Source: Blautia luti (lineage in GTDB: Bacteria; Bacillota; Clostridia; Lachnospirales; Lachnospiraceae). From it: a stretch of 64,000 bases of DNA. The stretch lies in the NCBI RefSeq assembly GCF_033096465.1, contig NZ_AP028156.1:3552501-3616500 (forward strand), given 5' to 3'. Shown here one piece after another: positions 1 through 7,765 of the stretch. Position numbers and translations under genes: made by a program. The notes beneath the pieces were generated by a model. That model made no database searches. It was not told the origin of the DNA and saw nothing but the letters and a program-made list of their open reading frames with translations. Positions within the stretch are counted from its first letter, which is position 1, and each line of letters opens with the position of its first letter.

Positions 1-221
1 TCTGTTTCATCTTCTACAATACCAATATCCTGTGGCTGCGTCGCATCATCTCCGATTTCCTCCCCTTCCGAAAAGGCAGAAATATCTGTATCATCCACAG
101 CATTACCTTCATCTGCTGTAAATTCAACATTCAGATCTGACGCCATTGTACTGACACCACCAGTTCCCACTGCTAATGCAAGACAGCACATGCAATTAAT
201 CAAAAACTTTTTCTTTTTCAT
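1..221 (-). CDS. Secreted protein, N-terminal fragment (runs off the window)
   Basis: The reading frame starts with ATG at 221 behind an AGGAG ribosome binding site and is still open at base 1, so only about 73 residues are visible. They form a Sec signal peptide: a run of lysines, a hydrophobic core containing three cysteines, and small residues near TMAS. A strongly acidic Asp/Glu-rich segment follows. No domain can be named from this piece. It is secreted or surface exposed. Whether one of the core cysteines is a lipidation site is unclear because none sits in a good lipobox. Confidence 0.7.
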   Translation of the reverse strand, partial: MKKKKFLINCMCCLALAVGTGGVSTMASDLNVEFTADEGNAVDDTDISAFSEGEEIGDDATQPQDIGIVEDET

Positions 222-370
222 AGACTTCTGTCTCCTTTCTTTTTTCTAAAATTCTACTATATCAAATTCAACAATTCAAGAACAAATATCTATCAATTTA
301 TCTTTTATGTAAAAGAATTCTAATTTTTCAACTTATCATAATGTAATCATTTATTCGCCTGAAAATACCA

Positions 371-410
371 AAAGAGCTATCGGTCATTCCGTTTTTACCG
401 ATAGCTCTTC
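371..410 (-). terminator. Stem-loop terminator after the coiled-coil gene
   Basis: A 13-bp perfect inverted repeat (AAGAGCTATCGGT and its complement) encloses a 12-base loop just downstream of the gene ending at 442. On the minus strand the stem is followed by a modest T-rich stretch, so it is a plausible rho-independent terminator. Confidence 0.6.
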
Positions 411-441
411 TTTATCCGTTCGTATTTTCATCATTGAAAGT

Positions 442-816
442 TTAACTGCATTTTTCCTGAAGTTTAGCAACCTGATCTGTTAGAGAATTAATTCTAATCT
501 CATTCATCATTACCCTGTTCATCCAGGTAATCGGCACATTCATCTTATCGATTACATTCTGGTAATTCTCTGCAAGGATGGAAAGATTTTTGTCTGTTGT
601 GTTCTCCAGATGCAATTTAATATCCGCAAAATTATTTCTGGTCTCTTCTTCAAAACGCTCCTGACACTTTTCCATTCGATCCATTCGGCCTTCAAAATCA
701 TCCATTCGACCTTCAAAACCATCCATTCGACCTTCAAAACCATCCATTCGAATTCCAAATCCTTTGACCTCTGCTAAAATAGCTTCCAGTATTTGTCTGT
801 CTGTCACCAGTTCCAC
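442..816 (-). CDS. Small coiled-coil protein with RMDGFEG repeats
   Basis: A 124-residue soluble protein with a strong GGAGGTGG ribosome binding site before its ATG. Residues ~22-46 contain tandem copies of a seven-residue unit (RMDGFEG, RMDGFEG, RMDDFEG), visible in the DNA as 21-bp repeats. This heptad period, with the charged residues that follow, suggests a coiled coil or trimeric stalk. No signal peptide or membrane segment is seen. It stands alone with its own terminator. I do not recognise a function; the number of heptads may vary between strains. Confidence 0.75.
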   Translation of the reverse strand: MELVTDRQILEAILAEVKGFGIRMDGFEGRMDGFEGRMDDFEGRMDRMEKCQERFEEETRNNFADIKLHLENTTDKNLSILAENYQNVIDKMNVPITWMNRVMMNEIRINSLTDQVAKLQEKCS

Positions 817-881
817 CTCCTTTTACAGCCCGTATCGTTCTTATGTATGTGACTGATTATAACACGAACCTCAAACTCTGT

Positions 882-1874
882 CTACCCTTCAGACCCATTA
901 TTCATCTTTTCCTCAATCGCAGCTCCAACTCTGTTATAAATGTTTACCGCATCCTGAATATGGGGGATTGTATTTGTATTATCACCGACTGCTCCTGCGG
1001 AAACGAAAATATATTCTCTGCCCTCAATCTCTGCAAAACTTGTCAGGCAGTGTCCGGCCTCGCTGGTGTATCCGGTTTTGCCACCCAGAATCTTTCCACC
1101 TGTTACTGTGGGATCGGGCAGATTTTTAAACATGGTGCTGTAATACGTGATGCCATCCGGGTGGATATTGGTCACTCCTGTGGAATGTCTGGGGCTTTCC
1201 ACGATTTCACGAAACGTATCATTCTTAATGCAGTACTTCATCAGTACCGCTATATCCTTAACCGTGCTGTAATGATCCGGATTATGTAGCCCTGTAGAGT
1301 CACAGAAATGCGTATTGTCCATTCCAAGCTTCGCAGCCTTCTTATTCATCAACTCTGCGAAATCCGCCTCAGAACCGCTGATGGTATCTGCCAGAGCAAT
1401 ACAACACTCAGCTCCCGACGGAAGCATGGCACCATAAAGAAGATCAATCACCCGCACATCTTCACCCGGCTGAAATCCCGCCTGGGTCGCATCCTGCTCA
1501 TAGAGCCCGGCGAACATCTCATCCGTCAGCGTAATCTTCGCCTCCAGATCATCCAGATTCTCGATAGCCACGATCACTGTCATGATCTTCGTCATGGAAG
1601 CAGGATAGATCCTCTCCTCTCCATTGATCTCTCCCAGTATCTTACCACCCCGCGCCTGCATCAGGATCGCATTGGGACTGTTGATTCCACTGATATCCAC
1701 TTCCTTCAAAATTGGCTGCTGAAACTGCGCAAACCATTCCTTCATGCCTTTATTCCAGCCAACCATTATGACCAGCGCACAGATCACGATCACCTCAATA
1801 AATGTACACAACACAATCCTGCCCGCATTTCTCCGGGCATAACCCCTTCTCCTTCTGCGTCTTCTGGCTGCCAA
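882..1874 (-). CDS. D-alanyl-D-alanine carboxypeptidase (PBP5/DacA-like, S11 family)
   Basis: A penicillin-binding serine peptidase that trims the terminal D-Ala from peptidoglycan stem peptides outside the membrane. The N-terminus is very basic (seven arginines in a row) and is followed by one membrane segment (about 20-40), so the enzyme is a signal-anchored protein. The catalytic motifs are present: SMTK at 93-96 with nucleophile Ser93, and KTG at 266-268. The second motif reads SGA (153-155) rather than the textbook SGN. The protein ends soon after the catalytic domain, without the usual long C-terminal beta domain and amphipathic anchor of DacA. It is monocistronic. Confidence 0.88.
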   Translation of the reverse strand: MAARRRRRRRGYARRNAGRIVLCTFIEVIVICALVIMVGWNKGMKEWFAQFQQPILKEVDISGINSPNAILMQARGGKILGEINGEERIYPASMTKIMTVIVAIENLDDLEAKITLTDEMFAGLYEQDATQAGFQPGEDVRVIDLLYGAMLPSGAECCIALADTISGSEADFAELMNKKAAKLGMDNTHFCDSTGLHNPDHYSTVKDIAVLMKYCIKNDTFREIVESPRHSTGVTNIHPDGITYYSTMFKNLPDPTVTGGKILGGKTGYTSEAGHCLTSFAEIEGREYIFVSAGAVGDNTNTIPHIQDAVNIYNRVGAAIEEKMNNGSEG

Positions 1875-2080
1875 AGTAATTCCTCCTGTCTGTCACTATC
1901 TATATCTGCTATCATATAACACATACATCTAAAATATCTCTATCATCCATTCATCCTCCCTACTATAACACACTCTCTCGAAATCCTGTAACCCCCTTCT
2001 TTCGCCAAACCGAAATACCAAACCAGGCAGATATTCACAATTAAAGAAAGGTACTTCCTGATCCGGTTAAAAAAGAGTGC

Positions 2081-2109
2081 AAAAAAGCCCCCGAATTTCT
2101 TCGGGAGCT
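2081..2109 (-). terminator. Rho-independent terminator after rplA
   Basis: On the minus strand the stem GCTCCCGAA/TTCGGGGGC closes a GAAA loop and is followed by six T residues, 15 bases past the rplA stop codon. A strong intrinsic terminator that ends the rpmG-secE-nusG-rplK-rplA unit. Confidence 0.9.
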
Positions 2110-2124
2110 TCATTTTGCTTAAAT

Positions 2125-2820
2125 TTATTGTGCTAACTTAACCGGGTTGATCTTCACACCAGGTCCCATTGTCGGAGCGATTACAACGCTCTTTAAATAC
2201 TGACCTTTCAGTGTGCTTGGTCTAGCCTTAACGATAGCATCGATCAGCGTCTGGAAGTTGTCGCTTAACTGTTCTTCTGTAAAGGATGCTTTACCAACCG
2301 GAACATGAATGATGTTGGTTTTATCAAGACGGTACTCAATCTTACCTGCTTTGATATCGTGAACTGCTTTAGTAACGTCCATTGTTACTGTACCAGCTTT
2401 CGGGTTTGGCATTAAACCTTTCGGTCCAAGTACACGACCAAGACGACCTACAACACCCATCATATCTGGAGTTGCAACAACAACGTCGAAGTCTAACCAT
2501 CCTTCGTTCTGGATCTTCGGAATAAGCTCCTCAGCTCCTACGAATTCAGCACCTGCTGCTTTTGCTTCTTCAGCTTTAGCATCTTTAGCGAATACTAAAA
2601 CACGAACTTTTTTACCAGTACCATGTGGCAGAACAACTGCTCCACGGATCTGCTGATCTGCATGACGTCCATCGCAGCCTGTACGGATATGAACTTCGAT
2701 AGTTTCGTCAAATTTAGCAACTGCAGCTTTTTTAACTAAGCTGATAGCTTCTGCGGTATCATATAATGTAGCGCGGTCTACTGCTTTAGCAGCTTCCACG
2801 TATTTCTTTCCTCGTTTCAT
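2125..2820 (-). CDS. rplA: 50S ribosomal protein L1
   Basis: A 231-residue L1 protein that binds helices 76-78 of 23S rRNA and forms the L1 stalk guiding tRNA exit. The start [11 protein letters not shown] (2820) was chosen because AGGAGG lies just upstream. A 14-residue upstream extension has no ribosome binding site and would overlap the regulatory hairpin. Typical L1 motifs such as [17 protein letters not shown] are present. In the family, L1 also represses its own operon by binding mRNA; two matching elements lie before rplK and rplA. The last gene of its operon here, with no rplJ or rplL behind it. Confidence 0.97.
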   Translation of the reverse strand: MKRGKKYVEAAKAVDRATLYDTAEAISLVKKAAVAKFDETIEVHIRTGCDGRHADQQIRGAVVLPHGTGKKVRVLVFAKDAKAEEAKAAGAEFVGAEELIPKIQNEGWLDFDVVVATPDMMGVVGRLGRVLGPKGLMPNPKAGTVTMDVTKAVHDIKAGKIEYRLDKTNIIHVPVGKASFTEEQLSDNFQTLIDAIVKARPSTLKGQYLKSVVIAPTMGPGVKINPVKLAQ

Positions 2821-2834
2821 TTCTATAACCTCCT

Positions 2835-2862
2835 GTGGTATTTGCGGGGAACGCCCTCCCAC
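2835..2862 (-). promoter_or_regulatory. Probable L1-binding mRNA element before rplA
   Basis: The minus-strand RNA has 5' GUGGGAGGG, a short loop, then CCCCGC-AAAUACCAC. It forms a GUGG/CCAC outer stem and GGG/CCC inner stem around an asymmetric internal loop, directly 5' of the rplA ribosome binding site. The same design precedes rplK. This fits L1 autoregulatory RNAs, which are known from many phyla; the assignment is inferred from sequence and position. Confidence 0.6.
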
Positions 2863-2881
2863 TTACTATTTAATATTAAAA

Positions 2882-3307
2882 TTAATCAACTACTTCGATT
2901 CCCATACTTCTTGCAGTACCAGCGATCATGCTCATAGCTGCTTCGAGGGATGCTGCATTTAAGTCTTTCATCTTAAGTTCAGCGATTTCCTGAACCTGAG
3001 CTTTAGTAACCTTAGCAACTTTTGTCTTGTTCGGTACGCCGGAACCGGATTTGATCTTAGCAGCTTTCTTAAGAAGAACTGCAGCCGGCGGAGTTTTGGT
3101 TATGAAGCTGAAACTTCTGTCTGCATAAACAGTGATAACTACAGGAATGATTAAGTCTCCCTGATCTGCTGTTCTTGCATTGAACTCTTTTGTGAACTGA
3201 ACGATATTTACACCGTGCTGTCCAAGAGCTGGACCTACAGGTGGTGCTGGAGTTGCTTTACCAGCCGGAATCTGTAATTTGATATATCCTGTTACTTTCT
3301 TTGCCAT
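2882..3307 (-). CDS. rplK: 50S ribosomal protein L11
   Basis: A full-length 141-residue L11 with the characteristic N-terminal [20 protein letters not shown] segment and C-terminal rRNA-binding domain ([11 protein letters not shown]). It binds the GTPase-associated centre of 23S rRNA and is needed for RelA-type stringent signalling. The start has AGGAGGTG upstream, next to the first L1-type RNA hairpin. Sits between nusG and rplA in the usual order. Confidence 0.97.
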   Translation of the reverse strand: MAKKVTGYIKLQIPAGKATPAPPVGPALGQHGVNIVQFTKEFNARTADQGDLIIPVVITVYADRSFSFITKTPPAAVLLKKAAKIKSGSGVPNKTKVAKVTKAQVQEIAELKMKDLNAASLEAAMSMIAGTARSMGIEVVD

Positions 3308-3324
3308 TTTTCGGCACCTCCTAT

Positions 3325-3357
3325 GTGGTATTGGCGGGGGTTTATGGTCCCTCCCAC
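3325..3357 (-). promoter_or_regulatory. Probable L1-binding mRNA element before rplK
   Basis: In the nusG-rplK gap the transcript reads GUGGGAGGG, a loop, then CCCCCGCCAAUACCAC, followed within a few bases by the rplK ribosome binding site. It shares the outer stem, inner stem and unpaired purines with the element before rplA. L1 binding here would be expected to block rplK translation. Confidence 0.6.
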
Positions 3358-3377
3358 GATATTGTTACCTTTGCTTG

Positions 3378-3893
3378 TTACATCTGTTTGATTTCTGCGA
3401 AACTAATTTCTACCGGCGTTTCGCGGCCGAAAAGTTCAACATTGATCGTTGCTGTCTGCTTCTGTACATTAAGAGCAGTGATAACACCAACGGTATCTTT
3501 CCAGGCACCGCCTGTGACAACAACTGTATCCCCTTCTGCGAAATCCACCTGGATATCCTCATTCTGGATACCAAGAGGGAGCATCTCTTCCTCAGTTAAC
3601 GGTACCGGCTTGGATCCTGGTCCAACGAAGCCTGTTACACCTCTGGTGTTACGGACAACATACCATGTATCGTCATTCATAACCATGTTGAGAAGTACAT
3701 AGCCAGGAAACATTTTCTTCTGAACCTGTTTCACAGTTCCGTTCTTCAGCTCGGATACTTCCTGTAAAGGAACACGAACCTCGAGGATCTGGTCTTCCAG
3801 GTGTCGGTTTTCGATGGTTTTTTCAATGTTGGCTTTTACTTTGTTTTCATACCCTGAATAGGTATGAACAACATACCATTTCGCTTCTGACAT
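3378..3893 (-). CDS. nusG: Transcription termination/antitermination factor NusG
   Basis: A 171-residue protein with the NGN domain (WYVVHTYSGYENKVK at residues ~6-20, RNTRGVTGFVG) and a C-terminal KOW domain (EGDTVVVTGGAWKDTVG). NusG binds the RNA polymerase clamp, modulates pausing and couples transcription to translation. It follows secE by about 15 bases and precedes rplK, the conserved bacterial order. Start codon ATG at 3893 matches the usual MSEAKWYVVHTYSG beginning. Confidence 0.96.
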   Translation of the reverse strand: MSEAKWYVVHTYSGYENKVKANIEKTIENRHLEDQILEVRVPLQEVSELKNGTVKQVQKKMFPGYVLLNMVMNDDTWYVVRNTRGVTGFVGPGSKPVPLTEEEMLPLGIQNEDIQVDFAEGDTVVVTGGAWKDTVGVITALNVQKQTATINVELFGRETPVEISFAEIKQM

Positions 3894-3908
3894 ACAATCA
3901 CCTTATCC

Positions 3909-4118
3909 TTATTTCATTAAAAGATTAATGCCTTCGAGAATAAATGAATCCATTACGCTGATCAGTACACAAAGCACAATTGATACGCACACAACCACGA
4001 TGGTCTGTTTGAGCAGAGTGCTGCGGTCTGTCCAGACGATCTTCTTGAATTCTGATTGAAGTCCCTGAAACCAACTCTTCTTCTGGCTTTTGCCAGCAGA
4101 TTTTTCATTTCCTTGCAT
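3909..4118 (-). CDS. secE: Preprotein translocase subunit SecE
   Basis: A 69-residue single-span SecE. An amphipathic segment (FQGLQSEFKKIVW) and a C-terminal membrane helix (VVCVSIVLCVLISVMDSFI) are visible, as in other Firmicutes SecE proteins. With SecY and SecG it forms the protein export channel. Lies between rpmG and nusG in the conserved order. Confidence 0.93.
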   Translation of the reverse strand: MQGNEKSAGKSQKKSWFQGLQSEFKKIVWTDRSTLLKQTIVVVCVSIVLCVLISVMDSFILEGINLLMK

Positions 4119-4170
4119 AGCCTGACCTCACAATTCTCTGTGAGTAACTGTTTCGTCCAGTTACCTTGGA

Positions 4171-4320
4171 TTACTTTGTTTCCTTATGCAGAGTGTGTTT
4201 GCGGCAGAACTTACAATATTTCTGAGTTTCCATTCTTTCAGGATGGTTCTTTTTCTCCTTAGTCATATTGTAGTTACGCTGCTTGCACTCGGTACATGCT
4301 AATGTAATCTTAACGCGCAC
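4171..4320 (-). CDS. rpmG: 50S ribosomal protein L33
   Basis: A 49-residue L33 of the zinc-binding type: two cysteine pairs, CTEC near residue 9 and CKFC near residue 37, would bind one zinc. The start is GTG at 4320, preceded by GGAGGTGG at ideal spacing; translating further upstream would add a non-homologous extension. First gene of the unit with secE and nusG. Alternative zinc-free L33 paralogs are common in this phylum; none is in this window. Confidence 0.93.
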   Translation of the reverse strand: MRVKITLACTECKQRNYNMTKEKKNHPERMETQKYCKFCRKHTLHKETK

Positions 4321-4431
4321 AACTTCCACCTCCAGTGTTTTCATTTGCATGGTCATTTCCTCATGCCTGACGATGTATCCGTCACCTTTTTCGGGCATAA
4401 AAAAAAGACCTAACTTCCATGTCGCTTGTCA

Positions 4432-4461
4432 AGTTTATCACAAAACAGCTATGGAAGTCAA
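4432..4461 (-). promoter_or_regulatory. Sigma-A promoter for rpmG-secE-nusG-rplK-rplA
   Basis: The minus strand has TTGACT (-35, 4456-4461) and TAAACT (-10, 4432-4437) separated by 18 bases, about 110 bases upstream of rpmG. Confidence 0.6.
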
Positions 4462-4514
4462 GCCTTTTTATTAAATTCCATGATTTATTACAACAGTAAA
4501 AATGAGAATTGTTT

Positions 4515-6329
4515 TCAGACGATATGCCAGGTTCCTTTTTTGGTTCTTTTCACCTCATAAAGCCCCTTATCTGCCCTCTTGTACAGTTCCTGGAACGTAA
4601 CTTTTCCTTTCTCTGTAAGGGCAATACCCATGGAAACAGAAATAGTAACTGTTTCTCCCTCATTCTCGTAGGTAATATGAAGCTGTTCGGAAAGCAGTTT
4701 CACTCTTTCCTGCAGTACATCCAGCGGAATATCCCTGAAGAAGACAACGAACTCATCACCGCCAAGCCTGCAGATCACATCCTGTGCACGACAATTATCC
4801 CTGATGATCTTCACTACATCATGGAGCGCATGATCGCCCCACATATGTCCCAGACGGTCATTCAGATTCTTGAAGTTGTCCAGGTCAGCAATCATAAATG
4901 CATGAACAGAACCGGCCTCCGGATCACTCTTCAGGATCTGCTCGATCCTCTCTGTACCTGCTGCACGCATAATGGCTCCTGTCATCGGATCAGTCTCACT
5001 GTCTGTGATATCCTCAATACTTCCCACCATTCGTGAAACAGCCCCTGAATCATCGAAAATATTGGTGGTAAATATCTGCAGGTATCTCATTCTGCCCTTA
5101 GACCAGACTGAGATCTTTTTCTGACAGGTAACTTCTTTATTTTCGATGGTTTCCAGAATATTCCTGATATCTGCACAGGACTGCGGACTTACCTTGCTGA
5201 TATTTTTCAGCAGGATAGGAATGCTGAGCTGTTCCTGATCCAGACCGATATCTTTATACTTATCATTCAGAAACTGGATAAGTTCTGTTTCCACATCATA
5301 TGTAAACACACAGGTATCACTGTTTCTGGCTGTGATCCTGTAGGTTTCCTCATTTAACATCAGTCTGTTGTTCAGTCTGCGGATATAACGTTTATCTTCC
5401 CTCTGGAAATACAAATATACCAGCAGGACCAGAACCATCATTCCGATAAGTTTCGCAGTAAGCTTTATGACATGTTTCTGATATACGGCACTTTCACGTG
5501 CGATCTCCGTCTCCCGGATCGTTGTTACTGTATACAGATGAATATCTCTTACCGGTGCGATCACCGCTACCATTCCATCATCATTATCTCCGTAAATCTC
5601 AAAGGGCACCGTAACCCCGCTCCTGATCCTGAGCTGGATTGTGGGCAAAAGCAGACTCAGATTTCTTTTTCCCATATCTTCGAAGAAATTCGTTCCTGTA
5701 GTATTTCTCACATCCTGTTTCAGCAGATAATTTCCATCTTCATCCAGCACAAACTGATTTCTCTTTTCTTTTTCCTTCGCTATATCATCAAAGATATTCA
5801 GTCTGGTACTGGAAAGAATGCCACAGAGAATTCCTTCTATCTGGTGGGCATCATTATAAATCGGCACGGACAGAACAACACCGCTTTTATATGTAGTACC
5901 ATTCTTGCTGATTGCTTTATTTCCGGACATACTGGTCTTGAAATAGCTCATCTCAGAATAATCTTTCTTCATTCCCGGAGCTTTTCCACCCTTGTTCAGA
6001 ATTCTCATATATACGAAATGAGTTTCTTTTTTGCTGTAAGTCCTGCCCAGAAATCTCTGAGTCTCTTCACTGTCCAGAGACATATCTTTGATCCTGGCTG
6101 CTGCTGATTCCAGTATCTCATAATAACGAGCCGTCTTATACTCAATCAGACGTGCATTCTGCTCTGTCCATTCTGTTACATTATCATATTTTTTATTTTT
6201 CTCTGTTTTTTTCAACATTCCATTGAAATTCAGCAGTGACCATGCCGTAAACAGTAATGCTACAATTCCAGTGAGGATCAGGATCCTTTTTTGAAATTTT
6301 TTATTACGTGTCCCTTTCACTTTTATCAC
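4515..6329 (-). CDS. Membrane diguanylate cyclase with extracellular sensor domain and PAS domain
   Basis: A 604-residue sensor cyclase expected to make cyclic di-GMP from two GTP. Order: cytoplasmic start, membrane helix (~14-34), extracellular Cache-like sensor (~40-285), second membrane helix (~290-308), a PAS-like region (~325-440) and a C-terminal GGDEF domain. The active-site loop is an intact GGDEF (523-527). An RxxD inhibitory site (Arg514-Asp517) sits exactly five residues before it, so product feedback inhibition is expected. No EAL or HD-GYP phosphodiesterase domain is attached. Preceded by its own gap, so probably a single-gene unit. Confidence 0.9.
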   Translation of the reverse strand: MIKVKGTRNKKFQKRILILTGIVALLFTAWSLLNFNGMLKKTEKNKKYDNVTEWTEQNARLIEYKTARYYEILESAAARIKDMSLDSEETQRFLGRTYSKKETHFVYMRILNKGGKAPGMKKDYSEMSYFKTSMSGNKAISKNGTTYKSGVVLSVPIYNDAHQIEGILCGILSSTRLNIFDDIAKEKEKRNQFVLDEDGNYLLKQDVRNTTGTNFFEDMGKRNLSLLLPTIQLRIRSGVTVPFEIYGDNDDGMVAVIAPVRDIHLYTVTTIRETEIARESAVYQKHVIKLTAKLIGMMVLVLLVYLYFQREDKRYIRRLNNRLMLNEETYRITARNSDTCVFTYDVETELIQFLNDKYKDIGLDQEQLSIPILLKNISKVSPQSCADIRNILETIENKEVTCQKKISVWSKGRMRYLQIFTTNIFDDSGAVSRMVGSIEDITDSETDPMTGAIMRAAGTERIEQILKSDPEAGSVHAFMIADLDNFKNLNDRLGHMWGDHALHDVVKIIRDNCRAQDVICRLGGDEFVVFFRDIPLDVLQERVKLLSEQLHITYENEGETVTISVSMGIALTEKGKVTFQELYKRADKGLYEVKRTKKGTWHIV

Positions 6330-6402
6330 CTGCCCGGATACTCCCGCACCCAGAATTCCTTTTTGTTACATTATATCTGCGTCCCAAGTACTTGTCAAAC
6401 AG

Positions 6403-6429
6403 ATTACTGTTCACTCTGTGCCCAGTAAC
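6403..6429. repeat. Copy of a dispersed repeat end (27 bp)
   Basis: These 27 bases match 22876-22902 at 24 of 27 positions (ATTACTGTTCAC, then GTGCCCAG and AAC shared). This copy abuts the stop codon of the SARP-type regulator, in the gap before the diguanylate cyclase gene. It appears to be one end of a dispersed non-coding element; the rest is not recognisable here. Confidence 0.55.
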
Positions 6430-6430
6430 C

Positions 6431-7696
6431 TCAAACAGAATCATTTTCCCAGCCTGCTTTTCTCTGTATCCGTACAGGCAGATCATAGTCTGCAGTAACT
6501 TCGCGCATTTCTGCTCTTATTTCTACTCTTACACAATTTATCTCTTTCATATAACTGCCTCTGATCCGGTTTATTACCTTGTACACACCCTCAAGAGTGC
6601 ACCATGGCAGCATCACAATATACTGTTCATCACTGTATCTGGCAACCACATCTCCCATTCGAAGCTGATCCATCAGGATTGTTTTCAGCTTCTCCATTGC
6701 TTTCTTTTTATGGTAAAGGAATCTGGCAGCTTCCATAACCTGTTCCAGCTCGTGAAATTCAAGAGTGAGAAGCAGCAGATATTCCGGTATTTTCCCTCTG
6801 GATGCACGCCTTGTTTCCAATCTGTAGATTTCCCTGAATACTGTATATTCACACAGAAATACACCTGACAGCTCCGGTTCCTTTATATTGCTGCACACAT
6901 CCTCCAGAGTTGCCTTTTCCAGATTATGATCCATCTTCAGGATTTCTTCATAAAGTGCCTGTATTCTCCGTGATCTCCGGATTCCCAGCCTGGAATGCAG
7001 GATCTGGCTGGCCACCTCATACTGTTTCAGGGCATTCTCCATATCCCCCATTTTGATCCAGCTTCTGATCAGCCAGTAATGCATATCTTCATTCACTTCA
7101 TCACAGGTGATCCCATATGCGCAGATCTGGTGGATCTTCTTGTAATCCCCGGTCTGATCATACAACACACACAGTTCCCCTGTCAGTTTCATAAAAAAAG
7201 AATGATAGAACGTAAAGCGCACGGAAAAAAAGGAATCTGCGCTTAAAACTGCTGTCAGCGGTTTCCTGTATATGAACAGTGCTTCTTCATAGGCAGTAAT
7301 CCTTTCTTCCACCAGTTCTTCCGGTATACTGCGAATCTTCTCTGCTGCCTGTCCGAATTCTTCCATGTCACAGGAAACGGGAATATTTGGGTTCCATCCA
7401 TAAGCCCCTGCACTGGAAACAATATATTCTTCTGTGCCCAGTTCCCGCAATGTCATCCGCAGTCTGTAGACCAGATTTTTCAAAGCTCCCAACGGATTGG
7501 CAGAACCTCCATTTCCCCACAGAAATTCTCCCAGTTCTTCCCCGCTGATCATTCGTTCCCTGTTCATAACGAAATATGACAGCAGTTTCAGGATCTTTCT
7601 GGAGTGGATTGTCTGTTCATCCAGCATCCCTCTCTCGCTTTTTATGGAAAAATCTCCAAAAAAGCATACTTTTACAATTTTCTTTTTCTCTTCCAT
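6431..7696 (-). CDS. SARP-type transcriptional regulator with BTAD and degenerate GGDEF-like tail
   Basis: A 421-residue regulator. Residues ~8-105 look like an OmpR-type winged helix (FGDFSI, HSRKILKLLSYFV, LKNLVYRLR). Residues ~110-255 form a bacterial transcriptional activator (BTAD) TPR-like domain (VLYDQTGDYKKIHQIC, LGIRRSRRIQALYEEIL). The C-terminal ~150 residues resemble a decayed GGDEF domain: RYSDEQYIVMLP (YSDEQ at 354-358) sits where RxGGDEF would be. Such a domain cannot be an active cyclase but could bind a nucleotide. The gene follows the SDR gene of the polysaccharide locus on the same strand, so it may regulate that locus; this is inference. Confidence 0.78.
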   Translation of the reverse strand: MEEKKKIVKVCFFGDFSIKSERGMLDEQTIHSRKILKLLSYFVMNRERMISGEELGEFLWGNGGSANPLGALKNLVYRLRMTLRELGTEEYIVSSAGAYGWNPNIPVSCDMEEFGQAAEKIRSIPEELVEERITAYEEALFIYRKPLTAVLSADSFFSVRFTFYHSFFMKLTGELCVLYDQTGDYKKIHQICAYGITCDEVNEDMHYWLIRSWIKMGDMENALKQYEVASQILHSRLGIRRSRRIQALYEEILKMDHNLEKATLEDVCSNIKEPELSGVFLCEYTVFREIYRLETRRASRGKIPEYLLLLTLEFHELEQVMEAARFLYHKKKAMEKLKTILMDQLRMGDVVARYSDEQYIVMLPWCTLEGVYKVINRIRGSYMKEINCVRVEIRAEMREVTADYDLPVRIQRKAGWENDSV

Positions 7697-7723
7697 ATTT
7701 TTCCCCCTTCATCTTCTGTGCCT

Positions 7724-7748
7724 TGTGATCCGGTTTACGCCGGTCACA
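7724..7748 (-). other. Hairpin between SDR and regulator genes
   Basis: On the minus strand TGTGACCGG and CCGGATCACA pair around a six-base loop, with one bulged base. No T-run follows, so it is more likely an mRNA processing or attenuation element than a full terminator. Confidence 0.4.
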
Positions 7749-7765
7749 GATCTGCCTGTCATTTA

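Noticed and set aside
843..1919. Long plus-strand frames opposite the carboxypeptidase gene
   Set aside because: They are antisense shadows without ribosome binding sites; the minus-strand frame has all catalytic motifs.
7431..7450. Third copy of the dispersed repeat (TCTGTGCCCAG)
   Set aside because: Only about 11 bases match and they lie inside coding sequence of the SARP-type gene, so coincidence is likely.
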